Of a stretch of DNA of 64,000 nucleotides, positions 46,035-56,344 are shown one piece after another. Under the pieces are notes generated by a model. It was not told where the DNA came from, ran no database searches, and saw nothing but the letters and a program-made list of their open reading frames with translations. Each line of letters opens with the position of its first letter. The stretch's first letter is position 1. Source of the stretch: Enterococcus lacertideformus (lineage in GTDB: Bacteria > Bacillota > Bacilli > Lactobacillales > Enterococcaceae); contig JADAKE010000005.1 of the NCBI GenBank assembly GCA_015680865.1, forward strand, positions 1 through 64,000, written 5' to 3'. The position numbers and the translations under genes were made by a program.

Positions 46035-47909
46035 TTATTTTGTTTCGTTTGCTAATAATTGATCTGCATAGATTTTTTCCAATTTTTCTTGAAGCGCTGT
46101 TTTGATTTTTTCAGCATATTCTTCAAAGTGCGCTTCTTTGTTCATGTATGGTGTCATTACACTTGCACGCAAGACAGTTACTTTACCAGCACGGTTCCAT
46201 TCTTCATCAGAAAATCCTAATTGATTTACAAATTGTAATGGACTATTACCGTAATCTGGAATAGCGAAGTCTGTGTGTGAAGTCAAGAATTCATTGCCAT
46301 AGATACTTCCTTTGACGTATGAAGAATAATCATAGACATCATGATTCAATTTGTTCATCGCAACTAAATCATCGTTACCTTTTTCCTTGAATACATAATC
46401 AACCATATTGAAATCTGGATAGGTCAATGGATGTACTTCAATTTCTTTATCACCAACTTTGAATGTTAGGTTATTCAAGAAGTTATAGAAACGATGTGCA
46501 CCTTCGATTGATGCACCCATCAACTTACCATAACCAGTTACATTTAGAGGTAATACATGGTGAGCAGCCCAAACACTTGCAGCTGTAGCACCAGCTTTGG
46601 AACCTTCTAAGATATATGCTCCTAGTAAAGCAGGAATATCTGCACCCTTTTCAAATACATATGTTGCAAAGTAAGAAATCACGTCTCTCATACGTACGTC
46701 TTTGATAACGATACCGCCTGCTGAATAAGGAACGTAACCCATTTTATGTGGGTCGATCGTTACAGATTCAGCTTCTTCAATTGCTTTATATGCACTGTGA
46801 ACTTCTTCTAAAATATAATTTTTGTTTTCCGTGAAGACATTATGTTTGAAATGTACGTCTTTCAAGTCTTCAAAAGGAATGAAGTTGTTGTCTTCGTCTA
46901 AGAAAATCGCACGACCATAACCACCATAAGCAGCATCTACATGCAAGTAGAAATAAATGCCGTCTTTTTCTAGTACGCGACGCAATTCAACGATTTTATC
47001 GATTCCGTCGATTGCTCCTTCTTCAGTTGAGCCAACTACACCGACCACACCTAAGATTGGTGTTTTTTCAGCTGCTAAACCTCGAATGATTTTTTCAAGT
47101 TCATTGATGTCCATGCGATAGTTGTGATCAACTGGCACAGGGATAACTTGATCTAATCCAACACCAATGATGTCAGCAGCTTTTAGCCATGAATAGTGTT
47201 TTGTTTGTGGCACTAACCATTTTCCTAATTTTTGTAAATTTTTCCCGCTTCATGCAGAATGTGCTTTGATGTCATCGATTTTATCTGGAACACTGTCTAA
47301 CAAGTCCATGATTTCTTTTGTCGACATGTTCATTAATTCCCAATCACTTTTACCAGCAACTAATTCAGGCACTACTTCTTGCATAGCAAGAGGTAAAGAC
47401 TTGATATTACGTGCATACCAAAGTCCTTCTAAGTTTGCTAAAGAACCATCAGCAACGATGTGTCCCCAGCCATCTTTATAGCTCATTAGTTTTGCAAATT
47501 CTAATCCTACTTCTTCTTCCATTTGACTTGTTGCTGGAGAAGATTCGTAAGCGAAATTATTGCCATTCCATAACATCGCAAAATTATAAGCTAGTAAAGA
47601 CGGCATCAATGTTTCAGAGTTCATGTGACCCCAGTAGCGACCGGCATTATGCCATGGTACGGAATGAGTACGCATACGAGCTGAAATTTCTGATAAAACA
47701 TCTTTCGTGCGGTTCACAGTGTGTTCGAAACTTTCACTGCTCTTTTCTTCTGGCGTAATGATAGGCATGTCCTGAGGCATGTAGTTTTGTCGCCATCCTA
47801 AATGTTCGTCCACTAAATCGTTTAACAAAGCTTTATAGATTTGGCCGTTCTCAGCTTTGTCCCCGATAAACAGGGCGTTAAGGTTTAGATCATTTGATAA
47901 TGATTCCAT
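46035..47909 (-). pseudogene. tdcA: Tyrosine decarboxylase, nonsense codon
   Basis: The gene would encode about 624 residues of a PLP-dependent group II decarboxylase that turns tyrosine into tyramine. The PLP lysine lies in [16 protein letters not shown] (near residue 389), with [10 protein letters not shown] before it. An in-frame TGA at 47250-47252 follows DIKAHSA; the frame resumes [20 protein letters not shown]. Homologues have Arg at this place, so CGA to TGA is the likely change. The stop comes before the catalytic core. GGAGGG precedes the ATG. Restart at GTG 47213 lacks a ribosome site. As read, tyramine production should be lost. Confidence 0.87.
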
Positions 47910-47950
47910 GTGAAACCCTCCTAAAAAATATTTAAATTTTGTCGTGCCCT

Positions 47951-47979
47951 ACATTACACCTGTTTTTTAATTCTGTAAA
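47951..47979 (-). promoter_or_regulatory. Probable tdcA promoter
   Basis: On the minus strand there is TTTACA (47974-47979), a 17-base spacer and TAATGT (47951-47956), about 40 bases before the ATG. The palindrome ACAATTTTAACAATTGT lies upstream near 48017-48035. Confidence 0.5.
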
Positions 47980-48047
47980 CTAAATCACAATCGTTTTTCT
48001 AATTGAATTCTCATATTTTACAATTGTTAAAATTGTTTGTACATTTA

Positions 48048-48092
48048 AAAAAATTAAAAAAACGAGGGAATTTACAAAAGTAATTTCCCTCG
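48048..48092 (-). terminator. Intrinsic terminator of tyrS
   Basis: CGAGGGAA (48063-48070) pairs with TTCCCTCG (48085-48092), with further inner pairing. A long T run follows on the minus strand. It separates tyrS from tdcA. Confidence 0.85.
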
Positions 48093-48197
48093 CAAGGATT
48101 GTATTAACGACAACCAGCGTTTTCTATTTAGGATAGGTTTCAAAATTGGAATCTTGTAATAGTTTTAACCATTTTCAAGGCAAAAAATTACTAAATT

Positions 48198-49454
48198 CTA
48201 ATCAACTACTTTGGCCAAAAAGTAATTTTTCTTACCCTTTCGAATAACCACAAACTTACCATCGAATTCATCAGATGGATTTATGACAAAATTTAAATCG
48301 GTCACGCGGTCACCGTTAATACTTATAGCTCCGTTTGAAACATCTTCACGCGCTTGACGTTTTGATGGTTCGATTTTTGTGGAAACAAATAATTCCACGA
48401 TATTTTCAGGATTGCTTGAAATTTCAACATTTGGCATTTTACCAAATCCTTGAGCTACTTCAGCAGCATTTAGCTCTTTGATGTTACCAGAAAAGAGTGC
48501 CGCTGTTATTTTTTGCGCTTCTTTCAAGTCTTCTTCACTATGCACGAATTTCGTCACTTCTTCTGCTAAACGACGTTGTGCTTCACGTTTTTCAGGTTCA
48601 GTCTCTACTTTTTTCGCTAATTCATTAATTTCTTCTTGCGATAAAAATGTAAAGAATTTCAAGTATTTCACAACATCACGATCATCCTGATTCAACCAAA
48701 ATTGGTAGAATTCAAATGGGGATGTTTTTTCAGGGTCTAACCAGATAGCGCCCCCAGCAGTTTTGCCAAATTTAGTTCCATCTGCTTTAAGCATCAATGG
48801 AATCGTTAAACCGAATGCTTCTGCTTCCGGGCCTTCTAATTTACGGATCAAATCTAATCCTGCTGTGATGTTGCCCCATTGATCCGCCCCACCGATTTGC
48901 AATTGGACATCAAAGGTCTTGTGTAAATGTAAAAAGTCAATTGATTGTAGAATTTGGTATGTGAACTCTGTAAATGAGATCCCAACTTCTAAACGACTTG
49001 CAACGATATCTTTTGCTAGCATCGTATTGATATTGAAGTTTTTCCCGTAATCACGTAAAAATTCAAGTAATGAGATTTTTGATAACCAATCGTAGTTGTT
49101 TACAAAAGTAATATTAGCATCTTTACCAAACAGTTTTCTCATTTGGTTTGATAAGGCATCCACGTTATGTTGCACTTGTTCCATTGTTTGTAATACTCGT
49201 TCTGTTTTACGACCACTTGGGTCACCAATCGTGCCTGTTCCGCCACCAATCAGAATATATGGATGATGACCAGCCAATTGAAATCTTTTCATCATCATAA
49301 ATGGGATCAAATGTCCGATGTGCATAGAATCTCCAGTTGGATCCACACCGCAGTAAAGTGAAATACTCTTTTCGTCAACAAGTTCACGAAGTCTTTCTTC
49401 GTTCGTTTGTTGATTAATCGCATCGCGCCAAGTTAATTCATCGATAATATTCAT
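48198..49454 (-). CDS. tyrS: Tyrosyl-tRNA synthetase
   Basis: From ATG 49454 (GGAGGGC upstream) this encodes 418 residues of a class I synthetase. It has the HIGH signature (residues 45-48, SMHIGHLIPF), GADQWGNI, the KMSKS-type loop (KADGTKFGKTAGG) and a C-terminal S4 RNA-binding domain (REDVSNGAISINGDRV). It charges tRNA-Tyr. It heads the tyramine cluster and is preceded by a tyrosine-type T-box, as known for enterococcal cluster tyrS genes. Another housekeeping tyrS may exist elsewhere. It is intact. Confidence 0.93.
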   Translation of the reverse strand: MNIIDELTWRDAINQQTNEERLRELVDEKSISLYCGVDPTGDSMHIGHLIPFMMMKRFQLAGHHPYILIGGGTGTIGDPSGRKTERVLQTMEQVQHNVDALSNQMRKLFGKDANITFVNNYDWLSKISLLEFLRDYGKNFNINTMLAKDIVASRLEVGISFTEFTYQILQSIDFLHLHKTFDVQLQIGGADQWGNITAGLDLIRKLEGPEAEAFGLTIPLMLKADGTKFGKTAGGAIWLDPEKTSPFEFYQFWLNQDDRDVVKYLKFFTFLSQEEINELAKKVETEPEKREAQRRLAEEVTKFVHSEEDLKEAQKITAALFSGNIKELNAAEVAQGFGKMPNVEISSNPENIVELFVSTKIEPSKRQAREDVSNGAISINGDRVTDLNFVINPSDEFDGKFVVIRKGKKNYFLAKVVD

Positions 49455-49514
49455 TTTAAAGCCCTCCGTATAATTTTTTATGAAAGCAAAAAACCTGCTA
49501 GCATGCTGATTTTG

Positions 49515-49774
49515 TATTACTAAGTGGAAACAACAAAAAATCCCTTGGTCAAACAACCAAGGGACGAAAATTCGCGGTACCACCCATCTTATATGTTTTT
49601 TTATCAAAACATATCACTCAAACATTTAACGCTGTCACGTGGCATCACTGCCATAGGCTCCCAAAATGTAATTCGCTTTAAAGCATGTACTAGTTCTCAG
49701 CAAACACTAGCTTTCTGAAACATTGGCTTTAACAACTACTTCGTTTTGCTCATTGCCTGTTATCTAATTAATAT
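49515..49774 (-). ncRNA. T-box leader (tyrosine) of tyrS
   Basis: Read on the minus strand, the T-box sequence GGGTGGTACCGCG lies at 49585-49573, followed by the terminator TCCCTTGG/CCAAGGGA (49541-49564) with a T run. Upstream, GAACTAGTACATGC (49696-49683) contains a UAC codon suited to be the tyrosine specifier. Uncharged tRNA-Tyr would stabilise the antiterminator and turn tyrS on when tyrosine is short. Confidence 0.9.
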
Positions 49775-49780
49775 GTGTCT

Positions 49781-49809
49781 ATCATAGAACGCTATTTTTT
49801 CTTTGTCAA
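49781..49809 (-). promoter_or_regulatory. tyrS promoter
   Basis: On the minus strand TTGACA (49804-49809) and TATGAT (49781-49786) are separated by 17 bases, placing the transcript start just before the T-box stem I. Confidence 0.8.
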
Positions 49810-50140
49810 TAAAAAAGTAAAAAAATTCTGCCGCTCTTTTCTTGATCCACAAAAAAACACCAAAAACCGAACATTCCCATTTGCCTCATTCGGCTCATTT
49901 TTTTCTAAAGAAAAATGCAGAAAAAAACTTTATATTACGCATATTTTTTATTAATCTTTTGTTCAATAAAAAACTTATTTTTCTTTGATCACTTCTTTTT
50001 CATCTCTTTGTTAAACTTTAAGAAAATATTATGTCGTTCATTTTATATTGTGAAAATAAAGTAAATCGGCTGTTCTTAGAATCTGTTCACTAATAGAAGA
50101 ACAAGCATCACAAAAAATTGTTTTCATTTTTCTTATGAGG
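49810..50140. other. Intergenic region, nothing recognised
   Basis: These ~330 AT-rich bases between the tyrS promoter and the next gene show no convincing gene, hairpin or promoter. Confidence 0.4.
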
Positions 50141-50800
50141 TTAGATACCCTCTTCTACCATACGGTATAATGGCATCAACTCTTCCATTCCCTTTTTAAT
50201 CAAGTTTTCCGTCTCTTTCAATTCATTAGGATAAAAATAAAGCTTCCCGATTTGAAATGTTTTTCCTTGTAGCGCCGTTTCCAATGCTAAACGCTTCTGT
50301 TCATCCGCTAAATATGTCGCTAAAGGTAAATGATCTTCTAATTCATGTTCTAGCTGAGGCCAAATATAATATTCTTCAATTGGCACATGTTTACTCCACT
50401 CAGCTAAAACAGCTAATAACTGATTAAATTCAGACACACTTCCTTGGCGTTCTTCACTTTTATAATGCTGGTACATCAAATAAATTTGAAATTGTTTTTT
50501 ATTTAATAAAGTCGCTAAACAAGCATTTTCCTTTTGTCGATCACCACTTCGATAGGCACACCAGAAATGGCTTCTAAGATTCCAACCATTTGTCCAACTT
50601 TCAATTTTCGGACGATTCATTTGCCACTGTAGAGGAAATTTTCTCGTTGCTGCTAGATTCAATTCCTTCCACTTTTGCCATTTTGCTTTATACTGGTCTT
50701 TTATCTGGGCAACTTCTTCGGCTGAATAAGCTTCTTTCAATTGCTTGAATGTATACAACGAACGATCAAATAAAACATAATCACTTGCTAACAAATCCAT
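50141..50800 (-). CDS. Conserved hypothetical protein, possibly HI_0552 family
   Basis: From ATG 50800 (GAGGAG upstream) this encodes 219 residues of a soluble, Trp- and Tyr-rich protein (DLLASDYVLFDRSLYTFKQL, KWQKWKELNLAATRKFPLQW, SHFWCAYRSGDRQKENACLA). There is no signal peptide or membrane segment. The start ASDYVLFDR resembles the HI_0552-type uncharacterised family, which I recall only loosely. It stands alone and is intact. Confidence 0.55.
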   Translation of the reverse strand: MDLLASDYVLFDRSLYTFKQLKEAYSAEEVAQIKDQYKAKWQKWKELNLAATRKFPLQWQMNRPKIESWTNGWNLRSHFWCAYRSGDRQKENACLATLLNKKQFQIYLMYQHYKSEERQGSVSEFNQLLAVLAEWSKHVPIEEYYIWPQLEHELEDHLPLATYLADEQKRLALETALQGKTFQIGKLYFYPNELKETENLIKKGMEELMPLYRMVEEGI

Positions 50801-50924
50801 CTTGCCACTCCTCAAGTTTATTCTTTATTCTAAAGAATAAAGGAAAAAGAAACAATAAAATATATATTGTTCCTTATCATCCCTATGTCCTATATCTAAA
50901 ATATCTTTTTATTATTATCTAGCT

Positions 50925-52300
50925 CTACTTTTCTACTTGTTGGATCTTTCGCTTAAGAGAAGTGGAACTTTTTGATCTATTCGACTCATTTGATCCTCTT
51001 CTAACCTCATGTATTTTTTCTTTCAATAATGACTGTTCACTTGGAGAATTTTTTTGAGTCTCGTTGTTTTTGACCTTATCCATTTGATTTATTACCAAAT
51101 TTACAGCTTCAACTGGCATTTTTTCTACTGATTTTTCCGGAGCATTATGCTCTATTTTAATTGGGAATTTAATCGTATCTACTTTTTCTAGTGAAAACAA
51201 TGTATTTAACATATTTATAACTTTGTTCACCCTTTTATTCTCATGTTCCAATAAAGGTTTTACACAATTTGCTAATTCTGGCGTTAGATTTTTTTGCAAT
51301 TGTTGGATTTCATTATTTAGTACGCTGAATTGGTCATTTAAATTTGTTGATTGTTTTCTTAAATCATTTAGCTTTTCAGGAGAATTGAGTAGCGCTAATT
51401 GAACTTTATCTTTATTTATCTTTATTTATCTTTATTTATCTTTTCTTTTAATTTTTTAGACTTACCTATGATTTGATAGAATATTTTATTATTTCCTTTT
51501 TTATAAGACGTTAATTTAGCAGTATTGTTTGCAATATCGTTATCTAATTGATTAACACGCTGTTTTAAAGCCTCTTCAAATGGCAATTTGTTATTAAAAC
51601 CCCTTAAAACATTTTTTTGAACATTATTATGTAACTTTTCTATTTGACTACTTACAGGCGCTATTTCTTTGTTTAATTCTAATAGTACATCCTCTATTTT
51701 ATTAATGTATTCTTTTTATAAAATCGGCGGAATTTTTACTTTAATTGCCATTTTTCTATCAAATAACACACGTAATGAAATCGGTTCACTATTTATTTTT
51801 GCTTTTATTTTATTCGATAACTCGTCAATACGTGTTCTATTTTTTGTTATAATTTCAGCATGTACCTTTAAACTTAAGGGCAAGCTAGCTATCGTGTCTT
51901 TACTCTCATTTTCTAAGTTTACTTTTCCTAAATCTATATCTTCTTTTAACTTTTCACATCGCTTAGCCCACGCTTCAAATTCAGAAGATATTTTTTCAAG
52001 TACATAATCTAATTCTCCTAGTGAGTTACTCTCATTGTATATTAAGCCACCTTCTATATCTTTATGCCTCTGTATTTCTTTTTCTACCTGCGCTTTTTTC
52101 CTAAACTTCTGTTCTATTTTTCTATTCACACTCTTTAGATCAATTGTGTCTAGGTAATCACTTCTTTTTTTATTCTATCTTCAAGCTCTGAAATTAGGCT
52201 AGTTATCTCAGATCTTTTAAAGGCTAACCGAGCTAGCTGTGTATCTAATCGTACTTGGTTTTTAGAATAAATAGCTTCTTCTTTTTTTTCTTCTGTCATG
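50925..52300 (-). pseudogene. Coiled-coil protein A, three lesions including repeat expansion
   Basis: ATG 52300 begins MTEEKKEEAIYSKNQVRLDT. One A missing from a run of seven near 52165 ends the frame; adding it gives IKKRSDYLDTIDLKSVNRKI, joining the next segment. A TAA at 51716-51718 interrupts after KIPPIL, and the same frame continues KEYINKIEDVLLELNKEIAP. At 51411-51440 three copies of a 10-bp unit (minus strand GATAAATAAA) bring a stop; one copy would read through into VQLALLNSPEKLNDL and on to 50925. The repaired protein is about 450 residues, Lys/Glu/Asn-rich and largely coiled coil, with no signal peptide. Family unknown; similar in style to the gene at 54369-55513. Confidence 0.65.
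51411..51440 (+). repeat. 10-bp tandem repeat, three copies
   Basis: TTTATTTATC occurs three times in a row, followed on the left by a partial copy (CTTTATC). The unit length is not a multiple of three, so copy number sets the frame of coiled-coil gene A. Only a single copy keeps the frame open. Confidence 0.85.
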
Positions 52301-52801
52301 TTTTTTCACTCCCTCATTTAATCTAATGAATTTAAGTATAGCACGGAATATCTTTATTCTCTTTCCTCTAATTTCTTATAGACAGAAAAAAAATTAAAAT
52401 AGCGCGTTAATAAGGACACAATAGCAAGTAATGTTTTAACCAACATGGTACTAAAAACTGAATTTAGATCAATATGGTCAATGGCTCTTTTCTCCTAAAT
52501 AAGAAATTTGTCCTTTTTTGCGATTCGATTTTTCGCATATTCTTTGGTTTATTCAATTATTTCTTAGATAAGTCAGTTTTTCTTCACTCCTTCTGTTTCG
52601 GGTACTCAGACGTCTAACATCCTTTTATCGTCTTCTCTTTCTATAAAATAATTTTTTTCGTTTAGATAAGTTTTCCATAGATTCAGTAGAAAATGCAAGT
52701 TCTCTTTTTTAGAAATGATTCGCTGTTATAAATAAGATGTTTGCAATTGCGACGAGTTGGAAAAACTTTGATATACTGTTGATAAAGAAAGAAGTAATCA
52801 C
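52301..52801. other. Intergenic region with a possible small minus-strand frame
   Basis: On the minus strand a 30-codon frame (about 52454-52362) reads MLVKTLLAIVSLLTRYFNFF and ends KKLEERE. It is hydrophobic, has no clear ribosome site and could be a remnant. No other gene is seen before the YbjQ-like gene at 52802. Confidence 0.3.
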
Positions 52802-53122
52802 ATGGTCATCACGACAACAAACAGTATCGAACATAAAGAAGTTATTGCTTACAAAGGCATCGTTTTCGGCGAAGTCATTACAGGTATCAATGTCTTGAAA
52901 GATTTTGGCGCATGTATACGCAATGTCTTTGGGGGACGCTCTAAAGGGTATGAAGGTGAGTTGATGCGTACACGAGAAGAAGCCCTAGCAGAAATGCAAG
53001 AACGTGCTCAATCACTAGGCGCAGATGCTGTGATTGGTATGAAAATGGACTATGAAGTGTTAGGCAGCGACAACGGCATGCTGATGGTCACTTGCAGTGG
53101 CACGGCAGTAAAATTAGCCTAA
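52802..53122 (+). CDS. YbjQ-family (UPF0145) protein
   Basis: This 106-residue protein has the family's conserved parts: [35 protein letters not shown], the [21 protein letters not shown] stretch and [18 protein letters not shown]. YbjQ proteins form beta-rich oligomers of unknown function and were once called heavy-metal-binding. Start: ATG 52802 with AAAGAAG upstream, a weak ribosome site. A strong terminator follows. It is intact. Confidence 0.85.
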   Translation: MVITTTNSIEHKEVIAYKGIVFGEVITGINVLKDFGACIRNVFGGRSKGYEGELMRTREEALAEMQERAQSLGADAVIGMKMDYEVLGSDNGMLMVTCSGTAVKLA

Positions 53123-53198
53123 ACAGTTTTGGATTTTTTTTTGAGAATGTTAAACGACTCACCTAACTTAAACCCATGCAAAAAGAACCTAGAATAGC

Positions 53199-53247
53199 GT
53201 GTGGAACAATCATCAGAAAAAATTTGATGATTGTTCCACTTTTTTTG
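53199..53247 (+). terminator. Intrinsic terminator after the YbjQ-family gene
   Basis: GTGGAACAATCATCA pairs with TGATGATTGTTCCAC without mismatch, and a T run follows. Confidence 0.9.
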
Positions 53248-53322
53248 ATTTTAGAGTACACAAAAAGCACACATCCCTCTAAGCTGAAAGTGACTAAACT
53301 CAATCAAAAGAAGCGTGCTTTT

Positions 53323-53925
53323 ATGTTTAAAAAGTGTACCATTAAATAAATAAATTTACTATTAGATGTGGAACAATATATTCTAGAAACAGATATTGTT
53401 TTTACGGTCAATGCATTAGTTGAAGCAATACCACAGACCCAATTTCAGGAGTTAGAAAAACAACTGGGTCGTCCATCCACCTGACACTAAAAATTATTCT
53501 ATATGCTTATGGGCAGCGTGTCTTTTTTGGTCGGAAAACTGAATTTCTATTAGATGACAACTATCGTTTGTGTTGGTTGGCTAACCATGAACAAGTTAGC
53601 TATCAAACTATCAATTGATTCAAAAGTCAGGAAACAACTACTCATCTTTTAGCCGAAGCCTTCATTTTTTTTCGACAATTAATTACTAATCGTGTCATCA
53701 ATAATAAAGCTATTTTTATTGATAGTTCAAAAATCGCAACAGATACCAACAAGTTCAGTTTCGTATGGTATAAAGCGCCAAGTCGTTAGGAAGCTTCTTG
53801 GATAAAAAATCAAACAAATTCTATCAAGCCCTTGATCAAGAAGAAATCTTACCTTAGTTTAAAGGAAAAAGGCCAAAAGGAATACAAAAATCATCCGTGT
53901 AACGTTGAACATTGCCCGTATATAT
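53323..53925 (+). mobile_element. IS1182-family transposase remnant
   Basis: ATG 53323 begins MFKKCTIK, then TAA, then INLLLDVEQYILETDIVFTV and ALVEAIPQTQFQELEKQLGR. After a frame change it reads LTLKIILYAYGQRVFFGRKTEF and LCWLANHEQVSYQTIN, the DUF772 domain of IS1182-type transposases. A TGA (53615-53617) stands where these proteins have Arg (NRF). Catalytic-domain start FIDSSKIATDTNKFSFVWYK follows, then the sequence degenerates and the C-terminal half is missing. At least four lesions make it dead. Ends of the element could not be defined. Confidence 0.8.
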
Positions 53926-54368
53926 GACTTCTATGATCACTTTTTATGTAAATCTAAGAATAGTTTTTTCAGTAATTCCCCTCTTTATTTTTGTAAATTG
54001 TTTGTAAAAGCGGGGTATTTTTCATATTTACCTGTGAGAGTGAACTCACCCAAGTTACCGCACTTTCTTTATTTTTACCGAAACACTCCTGTATCGGATT
54101 ATTTTGCTTCTTTTCCTCTGTTTTTCCATTCAATTCATTATGTTTTGCTTTTAATTTTGTATTTTTATCTCCAACAGCTCAGAAACTAACTGATATTTGC
54201 CCTTTGCTTTTTCTAATTAACGAACAAAAAAGAGCCTCTTCTTTGTTTCATAAAGCCAACTTTTTGAATTATTCTATTTTCAACTCCAATGCAAAGTAAC
54301 CTTGTTGTTGTCTAGCTTTTTCCTATGGCATTTTTAAGCTCACATTTTACGCTACTGTAAAATAATGT
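53926..54368. other. Region after the transposase remnant
   Basis: A frame of 94 codons at 53905-54189 is Phe/Tyr/Leu-rich with no ribosome site and does not look like a gene. No promoter or repeat stands out. It may be decayed mobile DNA. Confidence 0.35.
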
Positions 54369-55513
54369 TTATTTTTCTACTCTATTAGATCTTTTGTCGT
54401 CCATTGCTTTTGGTAATTGCTGATCTTTTGACTGAATCGCCTGCCTTGCTCCATTTCGTGCAGTATTATTTAGTTCAGTAAATTTTTTCTGTTCATTATT
54501 TATCAAATTATCTTGTTGAAATGCTTGATAGTTTTTTACTTTATAAAGTAAATTCTCTTTTAAGTCATACAGTTGATCATCAACTGTGCTTATTTTCTTC
54601 TCTATGTTCTTTACTTGCTCATTTTTTCCCTCATCAGTTAGTATTGTATTAATTGTTGCTGTTTTTGTTTTTGCTAGCTCTTCTGACAAATCAGTAAACG
54701 CGCCTCTAGTTCTGGATACACTTTTGTATATTCATTATTGATTTCTGCACAGTGTTTTGTAATAACAGGTAAAATTTGTAACAGTTCACTTTTTAATTCG
54801 TTCTTATTGTTAAGTAATTTGCTGAATGTTTCTTTTTTACTAGCAAGTTTCTCTCGTTTGGTAGCTAAATCTTGCATGAGCTTGCTTTTCTCTCCTGTAA
54901 ATAGGTTGATCAACTTTTTAAAAAATGACTGATCAATACTATTAATTCGTTTTTGCTTTGTTTCGTAACTCTTTTCTAATGTAGAAATTTCTGTTTGTTG
55001 TTTTTCACCCTCTGTCTTTAGCTCCTTAAATTTATTGATTTTTAAATCTAATTCTTTGATAGAGCCAGTCTTTTCATCAACTATTTTATCTCGTTTATTA
55101 ATAAATTTTACTCTTTCAGCCTCTATTTCAGCTAGAACACTATTTGCCTTATTTTCAAACTCAGCTATCTTGTGAACTGGTTCTTTTTTCGCTTTTTCTA
55201 TTCTCTCCTGATGTTTTTCTTTCGCTGTTTTTTCTGGTACAATTGGTTGATCTGGTATTATAGGTTCACGCTTATGTCCTTGAAATACCTGTGGCTTTCC
55301 ATAAATATTTTCATTATGCTGTTTCATCTCATCTAATCGTTTTCTCGTTCTCTGTTCTTCCGCTATATACTTATTCGAATTTGAATGATCAGTTTTCTTG
55401 AGCGCCGCCATCCAAATATCGGTTGCCAAATCTATCTCTGCTTTGCTATACGGCTTATTTTTAGGCTGTGAACCTGCCTCATATTCATATTCTTCTTCTC
55501 TGTGTTTTGCCAT
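54369..55513 (-). pseudogene. Coiled-coil protein B, frameshifted
   Basis: From ATG 55513 (GGAGAGGTGG upstream) the protein begins MAKHREEEYEYEAGSQPKNK. It has a Pro-rich section (QPIVPEKTAKEKHQE), then a long Lys/Glu coiled coil (residues 130-290), interrupted by SFFKKLINLFTGEKSKLMQD. The frame ends at 54674; the adjacent frame continues DLSEELAKTKTATINTILTD to 54369, which a one-base change near 54690 would join. The total is about 380 residues. No signal peptide or known domain. Architecture and composition resemble coiled-coil gene A at 50925-52300, on the other side of the transposase remnant. Confidence 0.65.
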
Positions 55514-56016
55514 GCTCTTCCACCTCTCCATTTCTATATAGCTAAATAATAGCATAATAAAGTTTTTATTATTTAACAACAATTTCTTTCATCATGAATT
55601 TTCGTTTGTTTTTTTCGATTGACCTTCTATCTTCCGGTAGTGTAAAATTTATTTTATTACTCATTATATCTAAATAAAAGAACAAACAAATGAACTAAAT
55701 TTCTTATAAAATTCCAAGTATTCGCCTTATTTACCATCGTTTTCTACCATCTTATGTTGTTGGTAAATAAGGCTAGTTTTTACAGCATAACTTATTGAGG
55801 CTGGGACAGAAGGAATATTTACTTTTGTCCCATACTCATTGTAAATAAATACAAAAGATTAAAAAATCTTTTGATTAAATACTCCCTCAAGATGAATTCC
55901 TATTATTAAACTTACAAATGGAAAACCTTACCATTCACATTAAATTACTCGTCATTTGAAAGAGTACCTATTGTCTGTGACATTAAACTTACATACACAT
56001 ACTGAGATTCTTTTTC
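55514..56016. other. Intergenic region with hairpins
   Basis: A 13-bp perfect inverted repeat, GCCTTATTTACCA (55724-55736) and TGGTAAATAAGGC (55761-55773), is followed by TAGTTTTTAC. Just beyond, GAGGCTGGGACAGAAGGAATATTTACTTTTGTCCCAT (about 55797-55833, overall element) belongs to the dispersed hairpin family. No gene is supported. Confidence 0.5.
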
Positions 56017-56172
56017 GCAACACAAACAGCGATAGCAGGATCTGTCGAACACGCAGCAGCATACCTAGGACATCGAAATAAAACAATGACCGAGTATTAC
56101 ACGCATATTAGAAACGAAACAGCACCAAATGTGATAAACATGGTTTCTGAACGTCTTTCTAAATCTAAATAA
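56017..56172 (+). pseudogene. 3' remnant of a tyrosine recombinase (phage-type integrase)
   Basis: In one frame ending TAA 56170-56172 the 51 codons read ATQTAIAGSVEHAAAYLGHR, then NKTMTEYYTHIRNE and end VSERLSKSK. LGHR plus the TEYYTHI tyrosine is the C-terminal catalytic signature of tyrosine recombinases. The upstream part of the gene is absent. It marks the edge of a lost integrated element. No attachment site could be identified. Confidence 0.7.
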
Positions 56173-56180
56173 TTAGCGTA

Positions 56181-56227
56181 TAAAAAGGATGTGATTTTTC
56201 GCCGAATCAAGCCAAAAAATCACATCC
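56181..56227 (-). terminator. Intrinsic terminator of pepV
   Basis: GGATGTGATTTTT (from 56188) pairs with AAAAATCACATCC (to 56227), and a T run follows on the minus strand, about 120 bases after the pepV stop. Confidence 0.8.
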
Positions 56228-56344
56228 CTATCACATTAGAACATCATTTTTATTCAGTTTTCATCACTTTTCCAACAATCCTTTTTCAAAAATAGCCTTT
56301 TAGAACAAGGATACAGGTTGAATCAGCATGATTTTAAATAGCTT

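Noticed and set aside
47250..47252. Selenocysteine or programmed readthrough at the tdcA TGA
   Set aside because: The position is a conserved Arg in homologues, there is no selenocysteine insertion context visible, and similar stops occur in many unrelated genes here.
49524..49718. Plus-strand frame across the tyrS leader
   Set aside because: The region is a T-box riboswitch on the minus strand with its terminator and specifier, and the frame has no ribosome site.
53905..54189. 94-codon frame rich in Phe and Tyr
   Set aside because: Low-complexity composition, no ribosome site and position inside decayed transposon DNA make a gene unlikely.
54738..54932. Plus-strand frame within coiled-coil gene B
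   Set aside because: It is a shadow of the Lys/Glu-rich minus-strand coding sequence, which has a good ribosome site and start.
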